Below, in pieces: positions 42,386-51,456 of a DNA stretch of 64,000 bases. This DNA is from Thiodiazotropha sp050305635 (lineage in GTDB: Bacteria; Pseudomonadota; Gammaproteobacteria; Chromatiales; Chromatiaceae), in assembly GCA_050305635.1 (NCBI GenBank), contig JBNLFS010000024.1:1-64000 (forward strand), given 5' to 3'. Position 1 is the stretch's first letter. Every line of letters starts with the position of its first letter. The notes under the pieces are model-generated. The model was not told the origin of the DNA. It searched no databases and saw nothing but the letters and a program-made list of their open reading frames with translations. The position numbers were made by a program, and so were the translations under genes.

Positions 42386-42418
42386 AACGGGTCAATTCGT
42401 GTCGCGGGTTGACCCGTT
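42386..42418. terminator. Hairpin between convergent clpB and coaE
   Basis: Arms AACGGGTCAA and TTGACCCGTT pair perfectly over 10 bases around a 13-base loop. It lies 16 bases after the clpB stop and covers the last codons and stop of coaE (42392). No long T run is seen, so termination strength is uncertain, but the position between converging genes fits a bidirectional terminator. Confidence 0.6.
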
Positions 42419-43003
42419 CATGCTCAGGTAGGTCTGGTGCAGTCGCTCCGTGGCAGAGATCAGTTCATCCTGGCTGCCGTTGTTAAGAATAATGTCATCA
42501 GCACCGGTCAGCCGGGTGTTTCGATCAACCTGGCTCGCCATGATTTGAACGATCTGCTCATGGGACAGATTGTCCCGTTTCATCACCCGTTCGATCTGCA
42601 GAGACTCCTCGCAGTCGACCACCAGAACCCGGTCGGCCAGCGTCGTCTGGCCGGTTTCGAACAGGAGCGGGATCACAAGGACCACGTAGGGAGCCTGTTG
42701 TTGCTCGATCCAGTCCTGCATGGCAGTGAGTATGCGTGGATGGAGTATGGCCTCGAGGCGTTTGCGTTGAGCAGGATCGGAAAAGACCACATCGCGCAGG
42801 GCGGCCCGGTTGAGTTGTCCCCTTGTGTCGATCATCTGTTCACCGAAGGCGGATTGAATATCCTTGAGGGCGGGCTCTCCGGGTTTGACCAGTTGGTGGG
42901 CCAGGATATCGGCGTCGATGACCGGCACACCCAGGGATTCCAGATGGTGCGAAACAGCGCTTTTCCCGCTGCCGATCCCTCCCGTGAGGGCAATCACCCG
43001 CAT
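42392..43003 (-). CDS. coaE: Dephospho-CoA kinase
   Basis: CoaE phosphorylates the ribose of dephospho-CoA in the last step of coenzyme A synthesis. The 203-residue protein starts MRVIALTGGIGSGKSAVSHH with the P-loop, and has VIDADILAHQLVKPGEPA and the LLFETGQ lid segment. The start overlaps the pilD stop by one base. The pilD-coaE pairing is widespread in gammaproteobacteria. Confidence 0.95.
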   Translation of the reverse strand: MRVIALTGGIGSGKSAVSHHLESLGVPVIDADILAHQLVKPGEPALKDIQSAFGEQMIDTRGQLNRAALRDVVFSDPAQRKRLEAILHPRILTAMQDWIEQQQAPYVVLVIPLLFETGQTTLADRVLVVDCEESLQIERVMKRDNLSHEQIVQIMASQVDRNTRLTGADDIILNNGSQDELISATERLHQTYLSMNGSTRDTN

Positions 43004-43902
43004 CAGGCCAGGCCGGACCAGTGCAGATAGGCCTGGTTGATCCGCTCACCCCACAGCATGCTGATCCAACCGGCGGCGGCCAGATAGGGGCCGAAGGGGA
43101 TGGGGATGTTGCGGTCACGGCCTCGCACCACGATCAACAGGATGCCGACCACCGCCCCCACAAAGGCGGAAAGCAGGATGATTTGAGGCAGGTACTGCCA
43201 GCCGAACCAGGCCCCGAGCAGGGCCAGCAGCTTGAAATCCCCGTAACCCATGCCTTCCTTGCCGGTGAGCCGTTTGAACAGCTGGTAGACGCTCCATAGA
43301 GCGAGGTAGCCGGCCGCCGCACCGATGACCGCGGACTGGAGGTCGGTGAACAGACCACCCAGGTTGATCAACAGGCCCAGCCAGAGAAAGGGCAGGGTGA
43401 TGTTGTCCGGCAGCAGCTGCACATCGAAATCGATCATGCTCAGGGCGATCAAGGCCCAGGTTAGCACCAGTGCCGCAAGTGCCACCCAGGTAAAACCGAA
43501 ATGGTAGGCAACCACGAAGCTCAATCCGCCGGTAACCGCTTCGACCAGGGGATAACGCGGACTGATGGGATTTTTACAGGCGGAGCAGCGACCCCTCAAC
43601 CAGAGCCAGCTAAGCACGGGGATATTCTCCCAGGCACGGATCGGGTGATCGCAATGGGGACAGTGCGAGGCCGGTCGGCTCAGGTTATAGGGTGCCTCGT
43701 CCGTAGCCTGCTCATTCGGCTCAGTCTGCCCAGATTGCACACTGGCCAGGAGTTCCCGGCAGTCCCGGTGCCACTGCTTTTCCATCATCCTGGGCAGGCG
43801 ATGGATGACCACATTGAGAAAACTGCCGACGGTGAGGCCGATCAGGGTGACGAACAGCAGGAACACCCCGCTGTTCTGTTGCAGGAAATCGATAACGATC
43901 AC
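43003..43902 (-). CDS. pilD: Type IV prepilin peptidase / N-methyltransferase
   Basis: PilD is an inner-membrane aspartyl protease that cleaves the leader of prepilins and methylates the new N terminus. The 299-residue protein has the four-cysteine zinc motif (SHCPHCDHPI and GRCSACKNPISPRYP) and the two catalytic aspartates in SMIDFDVQLLPD and GYGDFKLLA. Seven or more membrane segments are visible. An insert of about 30 charged residues lies before the cysteine motif. It is co-transcribed with pilC and coaE. Confidence 0.95.
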   Translation of the reverse strand: MIVIDFLQQNSGVFLLFVTLIGLTVGSFLNVVIHRLPRMMEKQWHRDCRELLASVQSGQTEPNEQATDEAPYNLSRPASHCPHCDHPIRAWENIPVLSWLWLRGRCSACKNPISPRYPLVEAVTGGLSFVVAYHFGFTWVALAALVLTWALIALSMIDFDVQLLPDNITLPFLWLGLLINLGGLFTDLQSAVIGAAAGYLALWSVYQLFKRLTGKEGMGYGDFKLLALLGAWFGWQYLPQIILLSAFVGAVVGILLIVVRGRDRNIPIPFGPYLAAAGWISMLWGERINQAYLHWSGLA

Positions 43903-43929
43903 AGATACCCGGTATTCAGCTCAGAATGA

Positions 43930-45159
43930 TTAGATCGCAGATCCCATCTTGAAGATCGGCAGATACATGGCCACCACCAGGCCACCCACCAGGGTGCCGA
44001 GTACCACCATGATGAGGGGTTCCATGAGACTGCTCATGGCATCCACGGCGTTATCCACCTGTTCCTCGTAGAAATCGGCCACCTTGTTGAGCATATCATC
44101 CAGGGAGCCTGATTCCTCGCCGATCGCGACCATCTGAACCACCATGTTGGGGAAGAGATTACGTTGTTTCATTGCCAGTTGTAGGGATTGGCCGGTTGCC
44201 ACATCCTCGCGCATGCGCAATACCGCGTCACTGTAGACCACGTTGCCGGTAGCGCCGGATACGGAATCGAGCGCTTCCACTAAGGGCACGCCGGCAGCCG
44301 ACATGGTTGCCAGTGTTCGGGAGAAACGGGCGATGGCGGATTTGTTGAGAATCATGCCAATGACCGGTATTTTCAGCATCATTCGGTCAACGCCGTGTCG
44401 AAAACTTCGGGATCGCTTCCAGGTCCCGGCTATCAGATACCCAGCCAGGCCACCGGCTAAAAGAATGACCCACCACCATTCCCGAACTGCGTGCGACAAG
44501 TTGACTACCATTTGGGTGAAGGCTGGCAGATCCGCGCCGAAGTTGGTAAAAAGCGATTCAAACTGGGGGATAACAAAAATAAGCAAGATGCTCGTCACCA
44601 CGATGGCGGCTACTACGATCGCTGCCGGGTAGAACAAAGCCTTTTTGATCTTTCCCTTGATGGATTCCGTCTTTTCCTTGTAGGTCGCGATCTTATCCAG
44701 CAGGGTTTCCAGTACACCCGCATGCTCACCCGCGCGGACAAGGTTTACGAACAGGTCCTCGAAGTGCAAAGGGTGTTTTTTCAAGGCGTCAGCCAGAGCT
44801 GTACCTCCTTCCACATCGGCCTTGATGGTCAATATCAATTCCTGCATTGAAGGGTTTTCGTGTCCACGGCCCACTATGTCGAAGGCTTGAACCATCGGCA
44901 CACCCGCCGCCATCATGGTCGCCAACTGCCGACTGAATACCGTGACATCCGAGCTTGTAATCTTCTTTTTTCCACTGAACAGTGAGGTGGGTTTTTTCCG
45001 GACCTTGAGGGGGTTTACGCCCTGTCGCCTCAGGTCCGCTTTGATCATGTTCGCATCGGTACCACGGCTTTCGCCTGACAGTCGCGCACCTTTTTTGTCA
45101 GTGCCCTCCCATGTGAAGACATAGGATTTGACTTGCTGTTTCTTCTTCGGTGCTGCCAT
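43930..45159 (-). CDS. pilC: Type IV pilus inner membrane platform protein PilC
   Basis: PilC is the membrane platform on which the ATPase PilB acts during pilus assembly. The 409-residue protein has the two GspF repeats, each with a cytosolic helical domain and membrane helices, and conserved segments FSRQLATMMAAGVPMVQAFD and FSRTLATMSAAGVPLVEALD at equivalent positions. It ends with a hydrophobic segment near MEPLIMVVLGTLVGGLVVAM. It lies 4 bases behind pilB. Confidence 0.95.
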   Translation of the reverse strand: MAAPKKKQQVKSYVFTWEGTDKKGARLSGESRGTDANMIKADLRRQGVNPLKVRKKPTSLFSGKKKITSSDVTVFSRQLATMMAAGVPMVQAFDIVGRGHENPSMQELILTIKADVEGGTALADALKKHPLHFEDLFVNLVRAGEHAGVLETLLDKIATYKEKTESIKGKIKKALFYPAAIVVAAIVVTSILLIFVIPQFESLFTNFGADLPAFTQMVVNLSHAVREWWWVILLAGGLAGYLIAGTWKRSRSFRHGVDRMMLKIPVIGMILNKSAIARFSRTLATMSAAGVPLVEALDSVSGATGNVVYSDAVLRMREDVATGQSLQLAMKQRNLFPNMVVQMVAIGEESGSLDDMLNKVADFYEEQVDNAVDAMSSLMEPLIMVVLGTLVGGLVVAMYLPIFKMGSAI

Positions 45160-45163
45160 GTAC

Positions 45164-46882
45164 TTAATCCTTGGTTACCCTGTTGAGTTCCTGAAGACTG
45201 GTGATTCCTTGCATCACTTTCACTAATCCGGAACGACGGAGATTGTTGACACCTTCTTTGTTGGCCTGGTCTTCCAGTTGTATTGATGTGCCGCCTTCCA
45301 TGATGATTTTTCCCATGGTTTCGGAGACCGGCATAACCTGAAAGATACCCACTCGGCCTTTGTATCCGCCGGTACACAGGTCACAGCCTACGGGTTTGTA
45401 GATGGTGAATCCTGAGGCGATGTCTGCATCAGTAAAACCCTCTTCGAGAAGGGCCTCTTTGGGCAGATCATCCGGTGCTTTGCAGTGCTCACAAAGTCGC
45501 CGTGCCAGACGCTGAGCCATGATCAGTAGTACCGACGAGGCAATATTGAAAGGCGGTATCCCCATGTTCGCCAATCTAGTAAGAGTTTGCGGGGCATCAT
45601 TGGTATGTAGAGTGGATAACACCAGATGGCCGGTCTGTGCTGCTTTTACGGCGATTTCAGCGGTTTCGAGATCGCGGATTTCGCCGACCATTACGATATC
45701 CGGGTCCTGACGCAGAAAAGCCCTCAGGGCCTCCGCAAACGTCAATCCGGTCTTGACGTTCATATTGACCTGATTGATCCCGGGCACCTGTATCTCGACC
45801 GGGTCCTCAGCGGTGGAAATGTTGACCTCGGGCTTGTTCAGCAGGTTCAACGCGGTGTAGAGACTAACCGTTTTACCACTACCCGTCGGACCAGTTACCA
45901 GGATCATGCCATAGGGTTTGTTGATTGCTTCGAGGAAAGCTTTGCGCTGGTGTTCTTCAAAGCCCAGTGCCTCGATGCCCAATTGCGCACTGGTCGGGTC
46001 CAGGATACGGAGAACAATTTTTTCACCATACAAAGTGGGGCAGGTGTTGACACGAAAATCGATGGCGCGGGTCTTGGAAAGCTGCATCTTGATACGACCG
46101 TCCTGGGGGACGCGCCTTTCCGCGATGTTCATGCGCGACATGACCTTGATGCGGCTGGACAGGCGGCTGGCCAGGTTGTTCGGCGGGTTGGCCACCTCTC
46201 TGAGCATACCATCCTGCCGATAGCGAATTCGGTAGGTATACTCATAGGGTTCGAAGTGTATGTCCGAGACCCCCTGCTTGATGGCATCCAGCAGTATCTT
46301 GTTGACATAACGAACGACGGGCGCTTCATCCACATCCAGCTTGGATTCGTCAGTGTCATCGGCATCCTCGCCGGTATTGATGTCCAGGTTATCCAGGTCG
46401 GCATCCAGCAGGTCGTCCATGCTGGTTTCCTGGGCCTCCATGACTTTACTGATGGTGCGGTTGAGTTTGTCCTCTTCAACCAGTATGGCTTCAGAGGCCA
46501 GACCCGTGTTGAAGCGAATCTCATCAAGTCCCTGGTGGTTGGTCGGGTCCGATACCGCTAGAAATAAACGGTTACCGCGTCTAAATATCGGTAGTGCATG
46601 GTGGGTGCGGACCAGTTTTTCGGCAACGACGTCTGTTGGAATGACATTGATATCGAGTACATCGAGGTCAAAAATCGGAACGCCGAAACCCCGGGATGCG
46701 GAAACCGCGATGTCGATGCTTTTTAATATTTTGTTTTCAACAAGATGAGTGACGTAGTGGGTCTTCTTTTTCAGCGCTTCCGCAAAGGCCGATTCAGCCT
46801 GCTCCTCACTGATCAAGCCGTCCTGAATCAAGCAGCGTCCGAGTCCACTCAGATTGATTTTGTGATTGGTTGTAGTAGCCAT
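45164..46882 (-). CDS. pilB: Type IV pilus assembly ATPase PilB
   Basis: PilB powers pilus extension. The 572-residue protein has an N-terminal MSHN-type domain (about residues 8-150, with LGRCLIQDGLISEEQAESAF), the Walker motif VTGPTGSGKTVSLY, the aspartate boxes in HFEPYEYTYRIRYRQDG and REIRDLETAEIAVKAAQTGH, and a four-cysteine zinc motif (CEHCKAP and CDLCTGGYKG). It lies upstream of pilC in the same operon. A weak rather than clear promoter lies in the gap behind pilA. Confidence 0.95.
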   Translation of the reverse strand: MATTTNHKINLSGLGRCLIQDGLISEEQAESAFAEALKKKTHYVTHLVENKILKSIDIAVSASRGFGVPIFDLDVLDINVIPTDVVAEKLVRTHHALPIFRRGNRLFLAVSDPTNHQGLDEIRFNTGLASEAILVEEDKLNRTISKVMEAQETSMDDLLDADLDNLDINTGEDADDTDESKLDVDEAPVVRYVNKILLDAIKQGVSDIHFEPYEYTYRIRYRQDGMLREVANPPNNLASRLSSRIKVMSRMNIAERRVPQDGRIKMQLSKTRAIDFRVNTCPTLYGEKIVLRILDPTSAQLGIEALGFEEHQRKAFLEAINKPYGMILVTGPTGSGKTVSLYTALNLLNKPEVNISTAEDPVEIQVPGINQVNMNVKTGLTFAEALRAFLRQDPDIVMVGEIRDLETAEIAVKAAQTGHLVLSTLHTNDAPQTLTRLANMGIPPFNIASSVLLIMAQRLARRLCEHCKAPDDLPKEALLEEGFTDADIASGFTIYKPVGCDLCTGGYKGRVGIFQVMPVSETMGKIIMEGGTSIQLEDQANKEGVNNLRRSGLVKVMQGITSLQELNRVTKD

Positions 46883-47165
46883 CCTATCGGGGGTATCAAG
46901 GGTTACCTATGTGTACCACCATATGGCGGCAGTTGCAGAAGAAAATTTAATCCTAAAAACAATTTCTGTGTACGACCGTCCTTGATCGCGGGGTTTTATT
47001 ACTGCCCACAGCAGTGACAGTTCTTTTGTATAAATTGTGTAAGCGTAGTAAGGCTTTACAACACTGCAATATAGCCTGCTATCAATTTGGAATCAATGGA
47101 AGGAGTGGCTTCATTGGGTGTCTATGTAAACGCTGTCACAGGTTGAAGGAATACTTTTCATGCAT
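46883..47165 (-). other. pilA-pilB intergenic region
   Basis: Together with the terminator and the 34 bases to the pilA stop, this makes a 349-base gap between pilA and pilB. It is AT-rich and probably holds the pilB promoter. No sigma-54 match with correct spacing was found on the minus strand, and no gene is supported. Confidence 0.4.
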
Positions 47166-47197
47166 AAAAAAAGGTGGGGTTTAACCCCACCTTTTTT
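47166..47197. terminator. Intrinsic terminator after pilA
   Basis: A 7-base GGTGGGG / CCCCACC stem with loop TTTAA is flanked by a run of A on one side and T on the other, so it can end transcription in both directions. It lies 34 bases behind the pilA stop (minus strand) and would limit read-through from the strongly expressed pilin gene into pilB. Confidence 0.9.
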
Positions 47198-47231
47198 CAG
47201 CTGTTCAGCTGTCCGCTTGGATCGCTGCGGA

Positions 47232-47699
47232 TTATCTGCACTCTGCAGGCAGGAATTTCGGCAGGATGGTGGTGCTGGCATTAGCTGGATCACATTCCCA
47301 GGTTACGCTACCGGTGGAGTTCGCATCAGAGATCGCTGCATTGCCGATTTGAGGTACGAAGGCAAGAACGTTCGCGGCGCCCAGCTGCGGAATACCACCC
47401 AAGGTGACGCTGATTTCGCCAGTAGCTTGGTTAACGGCAACAGCGGTAATCTTGTCTGTAACGATGTTAGGTTGGTCTGCGGCAATTTCTGCTGCATAGG
47501 CCGCGACACCTGCCATGCCGTCATTGGCGAACATCTCGGTTACACCAACTTTCACTGCACTGGCAGAGATGGCGCCTTCAGAGACCTTGGCGCGGATCGT
47601 GTAGTCCTGATAAGCGGGCAGAGCGATCGCCGCCAGAATACCGATGATTGCAACCACGATCATGAGTTCGATAAGGGTAAAACCAGATTGTTTTTTCAT
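47232..47699 (-). CDS. pilA: Major type IV pilin
   Basis: PilA is the structural subunit of type IV pili used for twitching motility and attachment. The 155-residue prepilin has a short leader MKKQSG, cleaved before FTLIELMIVVAIIGILAAIA, and Glu5 of the mature form. Two cysteines near the end (WECDPANAS and LPAEC) can form the family disulfide loop of about 17 residues. It stands alone between its own promoter and terminator, divergent in control from pilBCD. Confidence 0.95.
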   Translation of the reverse strand: MKKQSGFTLIELMIVVAIIGILAAIALPAYQDYTIRAKVSEGAISASAVKVGVTEMFANDGMAGVAAYAAEIAADQPNIVTDKITAVAVNQATGEISVTLGGIPQLGAANVLAFVPQIGNAAISDANSTGSVTWECDPANASTTILPKFLPAECR

Positions 47700-47790
47700 A
47701 ATGATGCTCCAGTGAGTGAATTCAGTGTTTGAGTTGTCGGCGGCGGTGGGTGAATCTTTAACTCATCCTCTGGGCCGTGCTGACAGTAGT

Positions 47791-47808
47791 AACGCATGGG
47801 GCGTGCCA
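47791..47808 (-). promoter_or_regulatory. Sigma-54 promoter of pilA
   Basis: Read on the minus strand, TGGCACG, then a short spacer and ATGCG place GG and GC exactly 12 bases apart, as in the -24/-12 consensus (TGGCACG, 4 bases, TTGCA). It is 92 bases before the pilA start. In Pseudomonas PilR activates pilA from such a promoter, and pilR-pilS lie just upstream here. Confidence 0.8.
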
Positions 47809-47955
47809 ATTCTGAATGCAATGCTCTTGATTGGTGACTAATATATGTTAACTATTTGTTATTTATTGTAATCTATCCGTATTCTTCGGTCTTGTAGTAT
47901 CTCGCGTGGAAATTCTGAATAGCTGAAAGCATCGGCTGAAGGTTCTAGAGGCTGT

Positions 47956-47984
47956 AAAAAAGTGACAATTTTTGTCACTTTTTT
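47956..47984. terminator. Intrinsic terminator downstream of pilR
   Basis: A perfect 13-base stem, AAAAAAGTGACAA / TTGTCACTTTTTT, with a 3-base loop lies 98 bases behind the pilR stop. The T-rich arm gives termination on either strand. It insulates the pilA promoter region from pilSR transcription. The remaining 47700-48081 gap holds only this and the pilA promoter. Confidence 0.85.
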
Positions 47985-48081
47985 CATGTTATCAGGCTGG
48001 AGAAATTTGTGCTGCGGTTGAATAAATCCTGCTGTGAATGGAATACTGATTGGAATATGTGATGAAGTTCTCAATAACTTG

Positions 48082-49431
48082 CTACTCGATACCAAGTTTC
48101 GATAACCGATAGCGCAAGGATCTCAGGCTCATACCCAGTTTTTTTGCGGCTGCGGTGCGATTCCAGCGGGTCGATTCCAGTGCCTCGATGATCGCTTTGC
48201 GTTCCACTTCCTCGATCTGATCATCCAGGGGGCCGGTGAGTGGGTCGTCCAGAAGCGTTTCGCTGGGGATTTCCGGGAGTGTCAGGTCCTCGGCTTCCAG
48301 GATCGGGCCATCGTGCAGGGTGATGGAGCGTTCGAGTATGTTCTCCAGTTCCCGGATGTTGCCTGGAAAGGTGTAACTCTTGAGTTTTTTCAGGGCGTTG
48401 GAACTCAATTTGGATTTTGGGGTGCCGGATTCCCGGGCGATACGGGTCAGAATATGTTGTGCCAGTAATGGAATGTCGTCGGTGCGCTCCCGCAACGGGG
48501 GTAGTGGCAGTTCGATGACGTTGATTCGGTAGTAGAGGTCTTGGCGAAACTCGCCGCTCTCGACCAGCTGACTCAGGTTTTTATGGGTGGCGCAGATGAT
48601 TCGGACATCGATGGGTAGTTCCTGCTGACCGCCAACCGGACGGATGCGTTTTTCCTGGATCGCACGCAGCAGCTTGACCTGCATATGCAGGGGCAGGTCC
48701 GCTATCTCATCAAGAAACAGGGTGCCCCCATCCGCGTTGCGGAACAGGCCCTGGTGGTCCTGCACGGCACCCGTAAAGCTGCCTTTCATGTGGCCGAAAA
48801 GCTCGCTCTCCATCAATTCCTGGGGAATGGCGCCGCAGTTGACCGCCACGAAGGGATGGTCGGATCGGGGGCCTTGATGGTGGATCAGTCGCGCGGCGAG
48901 TTCCTTGCCGGTGCCCGACTCGCCGCTGATGTAAACCGGCGCCTGGCTGCGTGACAGCTTGTCGATCAGTTGCCGGACTTTCTGCATTGGCGGGGAGTTG
49001 CCCAGCATGGGGGACTGGTCTGATGAAGCGGCGCTTTTTTTCGTCGGGGCCTGTTCCCTGCCTTTAGCCAATTTGATCGCCTGCTGGACCAGATTACGCA
49101 GCATCTCCAGATCGACCGGTTTGGAGACAAAATCGAAGGCGCCCGCTTTGAGCGCTTCGATGGCGGACTCCATATTGCCGTGGGCGGTAATCATGGCCAC
49201 CGGCAATTTCGGGTAGTTCTGGTTGATGTGGCGCACCAGGTCGATGCCGTTGCCGTCCGGCAGGCGCATGTCGGTCAGGCACAGGTCGAAATGGATCTCT
49301 CCCAGCAGATCCCGGGCGCTGTTCAGGTTGAATACCGAATGGGCGTCGATACCCATGCGCATCAATGTGATTTCGAGCAACTCGCAGATATCCGGTTCGT
49401 CATCCACGATCAGCGCGGTGGGTTGGGTCAT
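48082..49431 (-). CDS. pilR: Type IV pilus response regulator PilR (sigma-54 activator)
   Basis: PilR switches on pilA with sigma-54. The 449-residue protein has a receiver domain (residues 1-120, IVDDEPDICELLE and CLTDMRLPDGNG), an AAA+ domain with SGESGTGKELAARLIH and GSFTGAVQDHQGLFRNADGG (including the GAFTGA-type loop, here GSFTGA), and a C-terminal Fis-type helix-turn-helix (RTAAAKKLGMSLRSLRYRL). It overlaps pilS by 4 bases. Confidence 0.95.
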   Translation of the reverse strand: MTQPTALIVDDEPDICELLEITLMRMGIDAHSVFNLNSARDLLGEIHFDLCLTDMRLPDGNGIDLVRHINQNYPKLPVAMITAHGNMESAIEALKAGAFDFVSKPVDLEMLRNLVQQAIKLAKGREQAPTKKSAASSDQSPMLGNSPPMQKVRQLIDKLSRSQAPVYISGESGTGKELAARLIHHQGPRSDHPFVAVNCGAIPQELMESELFGHMKGSFTGAVQDHQGLFRNADGGTLFLDEIADLPLHMQVKLLRAIQEKRIRPVGGQQELPIDVRIICATHKNLSQLVESGEFRQDLYYRINVIELPLPPLRERTDDIPLLAQHILTRIARESGTPKSKLSSNALKKLKSYTFPGNIRELENILERSITLHDGPILEAEDLTLPEIPSETLLDDPLTGPLDDQIEEVERKAIIEALESTRWNRTAAAKKLGMSLRSLRYRLSKLGIE

Positions 49432-51071
49432 TCGCTTGGGTTCTCGCGTTTCCAGTTTTCAAAGTGGAGGCGGAAGCAGCTGCCGCCGGTCGGCCCCGGT
49501 ATGTATTCAAGCCGGATTCGATTGGTCTCGCTCAACTCTTTGGCGATGTACAGTCCGAGTCCGGTGCCGTTGTTGCGGGTGGTGAAAAAGGGTTCGAAGA
49601 TCTGTTTTGCGATATCGGGTTTGATACCGGGCCCATTGTCCACCACGTCCAGCACGGGATGGTTGAATTCCTGTGTCGTGCCTCCCAGCAACTGCAGCTG
49701 CAGGGTTTTGATGTTGCAGTGTTCCCGGGCATTGTTGCACAGATTGGTGACAATCTGGCGCAATTGTTCCGGATCCGCGATCACTTCGGTGTTCTCCGGT
49801 TCAATCTGCAGCAGCAGCTCCTGCTCGGTGAATCCGTTATGTTTTACCAGTTCCTGCACCAGTTTGCGAAGCCAGGATTTGAGCGCAATCACCTGGGGTT
49901 TGCCCGGGTCCCTGCGGGAAAGCTGCAGTACATTCTCGATGACCTGATTCACCCGAGCGGCATTGGTGGTGATGATTTCCGTGAGTCTGCGATCCGCCTT
50001 GTCCAGGTTCGGGGACTCGTGAAACAGTTGTGCGGCATGGCTGATGGCTCCCAGCGGATTACGGATCTCGTGGGCGATACTCGCGGTGAGCCGTCCCAGG
50101 GAGGCGAGCTTCATCTGCTGGGCCTCGCGGGTGATCTGCGAGGTGTCCTCGAGAAAGATCAGCATATCCCCATGTTCCTTGCCGCTCAGGGGGGTGAAAT
50201 GGGCGCGGATGTCCGGCCCCTGTCGGTGACTGCGGAAGGTGCGGTGCTGTCTGCGTTTGGACGAGCGACGCTTATGCAGCATGTGGGTGAGTTCCGGGGA
50301 GGCGCGGTTCAGAGTGCTGCCGGTGGTGGCGGAGGGCATGCCGAGCAGGTGCCAGGCCGGGTTGTTCATCATGAGGATCTTTTCCGAACTGTCGATCACC
50401 AGTACGCCGGTATGCATGTGCTCGATGACATAGGCGTTGATCTCCGACATGTGCTTGATCTCGTGAGCCCGCTCCTCGGCCAGTCGCTGAATGGCCCGGG
50501 CCCGGCTGCTGAGCACCAGAGTCAGCAGGGCGGTGGCGAAATAGACGGCGCCGAGAAAGCCGGCCTGTACGAAGCGGGGCGGGTAGGTGTCGCTGAGACT
50601 GGCGTGGATCTGGTCGGTCAATACAGCCAGTGCCGCTAGGGCGGCGAACAGCAGTGCCGCGCGTCCCCCCATGATAGAGGCGCCGGCGGTGATCGATACG
50701 GCGATCAACATGCCCATGCCGGTGGGTACTCCGCCACTGGCATGCATCATCAGCGTGATGGCCGCAATGTCGATGAACAGGGCCAGATGCGCCTGGTGTT
50801 GAGGACCCGGGGAGCGCCACAGAAAAAAAAGGGTGGCCAGGGTACAGAGAATTACATACAGGCTGATGATCAGGGAAAACAGTTCCGGACGTGTGGCGCC
50901 TAGAAACGAGGGGCCGCTGCCGGAAAAGAAAAAGAACAACAGGGTAAACGCCAGGACGATCCGGTACAGCAGGAAGAGTCGCAGGGAACGCCAGTGGAGG
51001 GCCTTGCCGTTTTCCAGCTGAGTCACATCCGGGATGAGACGCTTTTCCAGGTTCTCCAGCCAGGTGAGCAT
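49428..51071 (-). CDS. pilS: Type IV pilus sensor kinase PilS
   Basis: PilS is an inner-membrane histidine kinase that controls PilR. I chose ATG 51071 (MLTWLENLEKRLIPD), giving 547 residues; upstream frame overlaps the next gene. About six hydrophobic segments lie in residues 30-200, then a PAS region (about 220-330), the phosphoacceptor SIAHEIRNPLGAISHAAQLF, and an ATPase domain with LCNNAREHC and DNGPGIKPDIAKQIFEPFFT. The gene is translationally coupled to pilR. Confidence 0.92.
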   Translation of the reverse strand: MLTWLENLEKRLIPDVTQLENGKALHWRSLRLFLLYRIVLAFTLLFFFFSGSGPSFLGATRPELFSLIISLYVILCTLATLFFLWRSPGPQHQAHLALFIDIAAITLMMHASGGVPTGMGMLIAVSITAGASIMGGRAALLFAALAALAVLTDQIHASLSDTYPPRFVQAGFLGAVYFATALLTLVLSSRARAIQRLAEERAHEIKHMSEINAYVIEHMHTGVLVIDSSEKILMMNNPAWHLLGMPSATTGSTLNRASPELTHMLHKRRSSKRRQHRTFRSHRQGPDIRAHFTPLSGKEHGDMLIFLEDTSQITREAQQMKLASLGRLTASIAHEIRNPLGAISHAAQLFHESPNLDKADRRLTEIITTNAARVNQVIENVLQLSRRDPGKPQVIALKSWLRKLVQELVKHNGFTEQELLLQIEPENTEVIADPEQLRQIVTNLCNNAREHCNIKTLQLQLLGGTTQEFNHPVLDVVDNGPGIKPDIAKQIFEPFFTTRNNGTGLGLYIAKELSETNRIRLEYIPGPTGGSCFRLHFENWKRENPSE

Positions 51072-51075
51072 GGTT

Positions 51076-51315
51076 TCAGCTTGAATCTTTTCGGGCCGCG
51101 CTGAGGTGTGCCTGATTGCAGTAGTAGCGCCCCTGTCGTTCCAAGGCTTCCTGGCGGGGGAGATGCAGTCCGCAATAGGCGCACTGGACACTGTCCACGG
51201 ACTTCATTCGGGTGGGCGCCGGGGGTTTTTTCAAGGATTGGGAGCGCATCAAATGGCGCACGATGAGGTAGATGCCCCAGAGTGCCAGAATGAATAAGAT
51301 GGTTCTCAGTCCCAT
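51076..51315 (-). CDS. PP0621-type small zinc-ribbon membrane protein
   Basis: The 79-residue protein has one N-terminal membrane helix (TILFILALWGIYLIVRHLM) and a C-terminal zinc ribbon with Cys residues in CAYCGLHLPRQEAL and YYCNQAHL. Short proteins of this type are common just before pilS in gammaproteobacteria and have no known function. Its stop lies 4 bases before the pilS start. Confidence 0.85.
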   Translation of the reverse strand: MGLRTILFILALWGIYLIVRHLMRSQSLKKPPAPTRMKSVDSVQCAYCGLHLPRQEALERQGRYYCNQAHLSAARKDSS

Positions 51316-51347
51316 CCGCGCAATTCTTTATGATGTGCCCCGTGTAG

Positions 51348-51373
51348 TCAATTGACAGTGTGTGGTCAATTGA
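51348..51373. promoter_or_regulatory. Paired TCAATTGA palindromes
   Basis: Two identical 8-base palindromes TCAATTGA (51348-51355 and 51366-51373) have centres 18 bases apart. The first overlaps a TTGACA box (51352-51357). They lie in the divergent space between the PP0621-type gene and nadE, so they may be an operator. No fitting -10 box was found at 17 bases. Confidence 0.4.
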
Positions 51374-51456
51374 TAGTAGGGTATCCTTTGATCAGCCCAA
51401 CAAGATTCGGACGGCCCGGTCCATGTTTCGGGTGGCCAAGATTCAGGAGTTTTCGA

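Noticed and set aside
47859..48095. Open frame of 78 codons downstream of pilR
   Set aside because: It runs through a perfect intrinsic terminator and has no family likeness.
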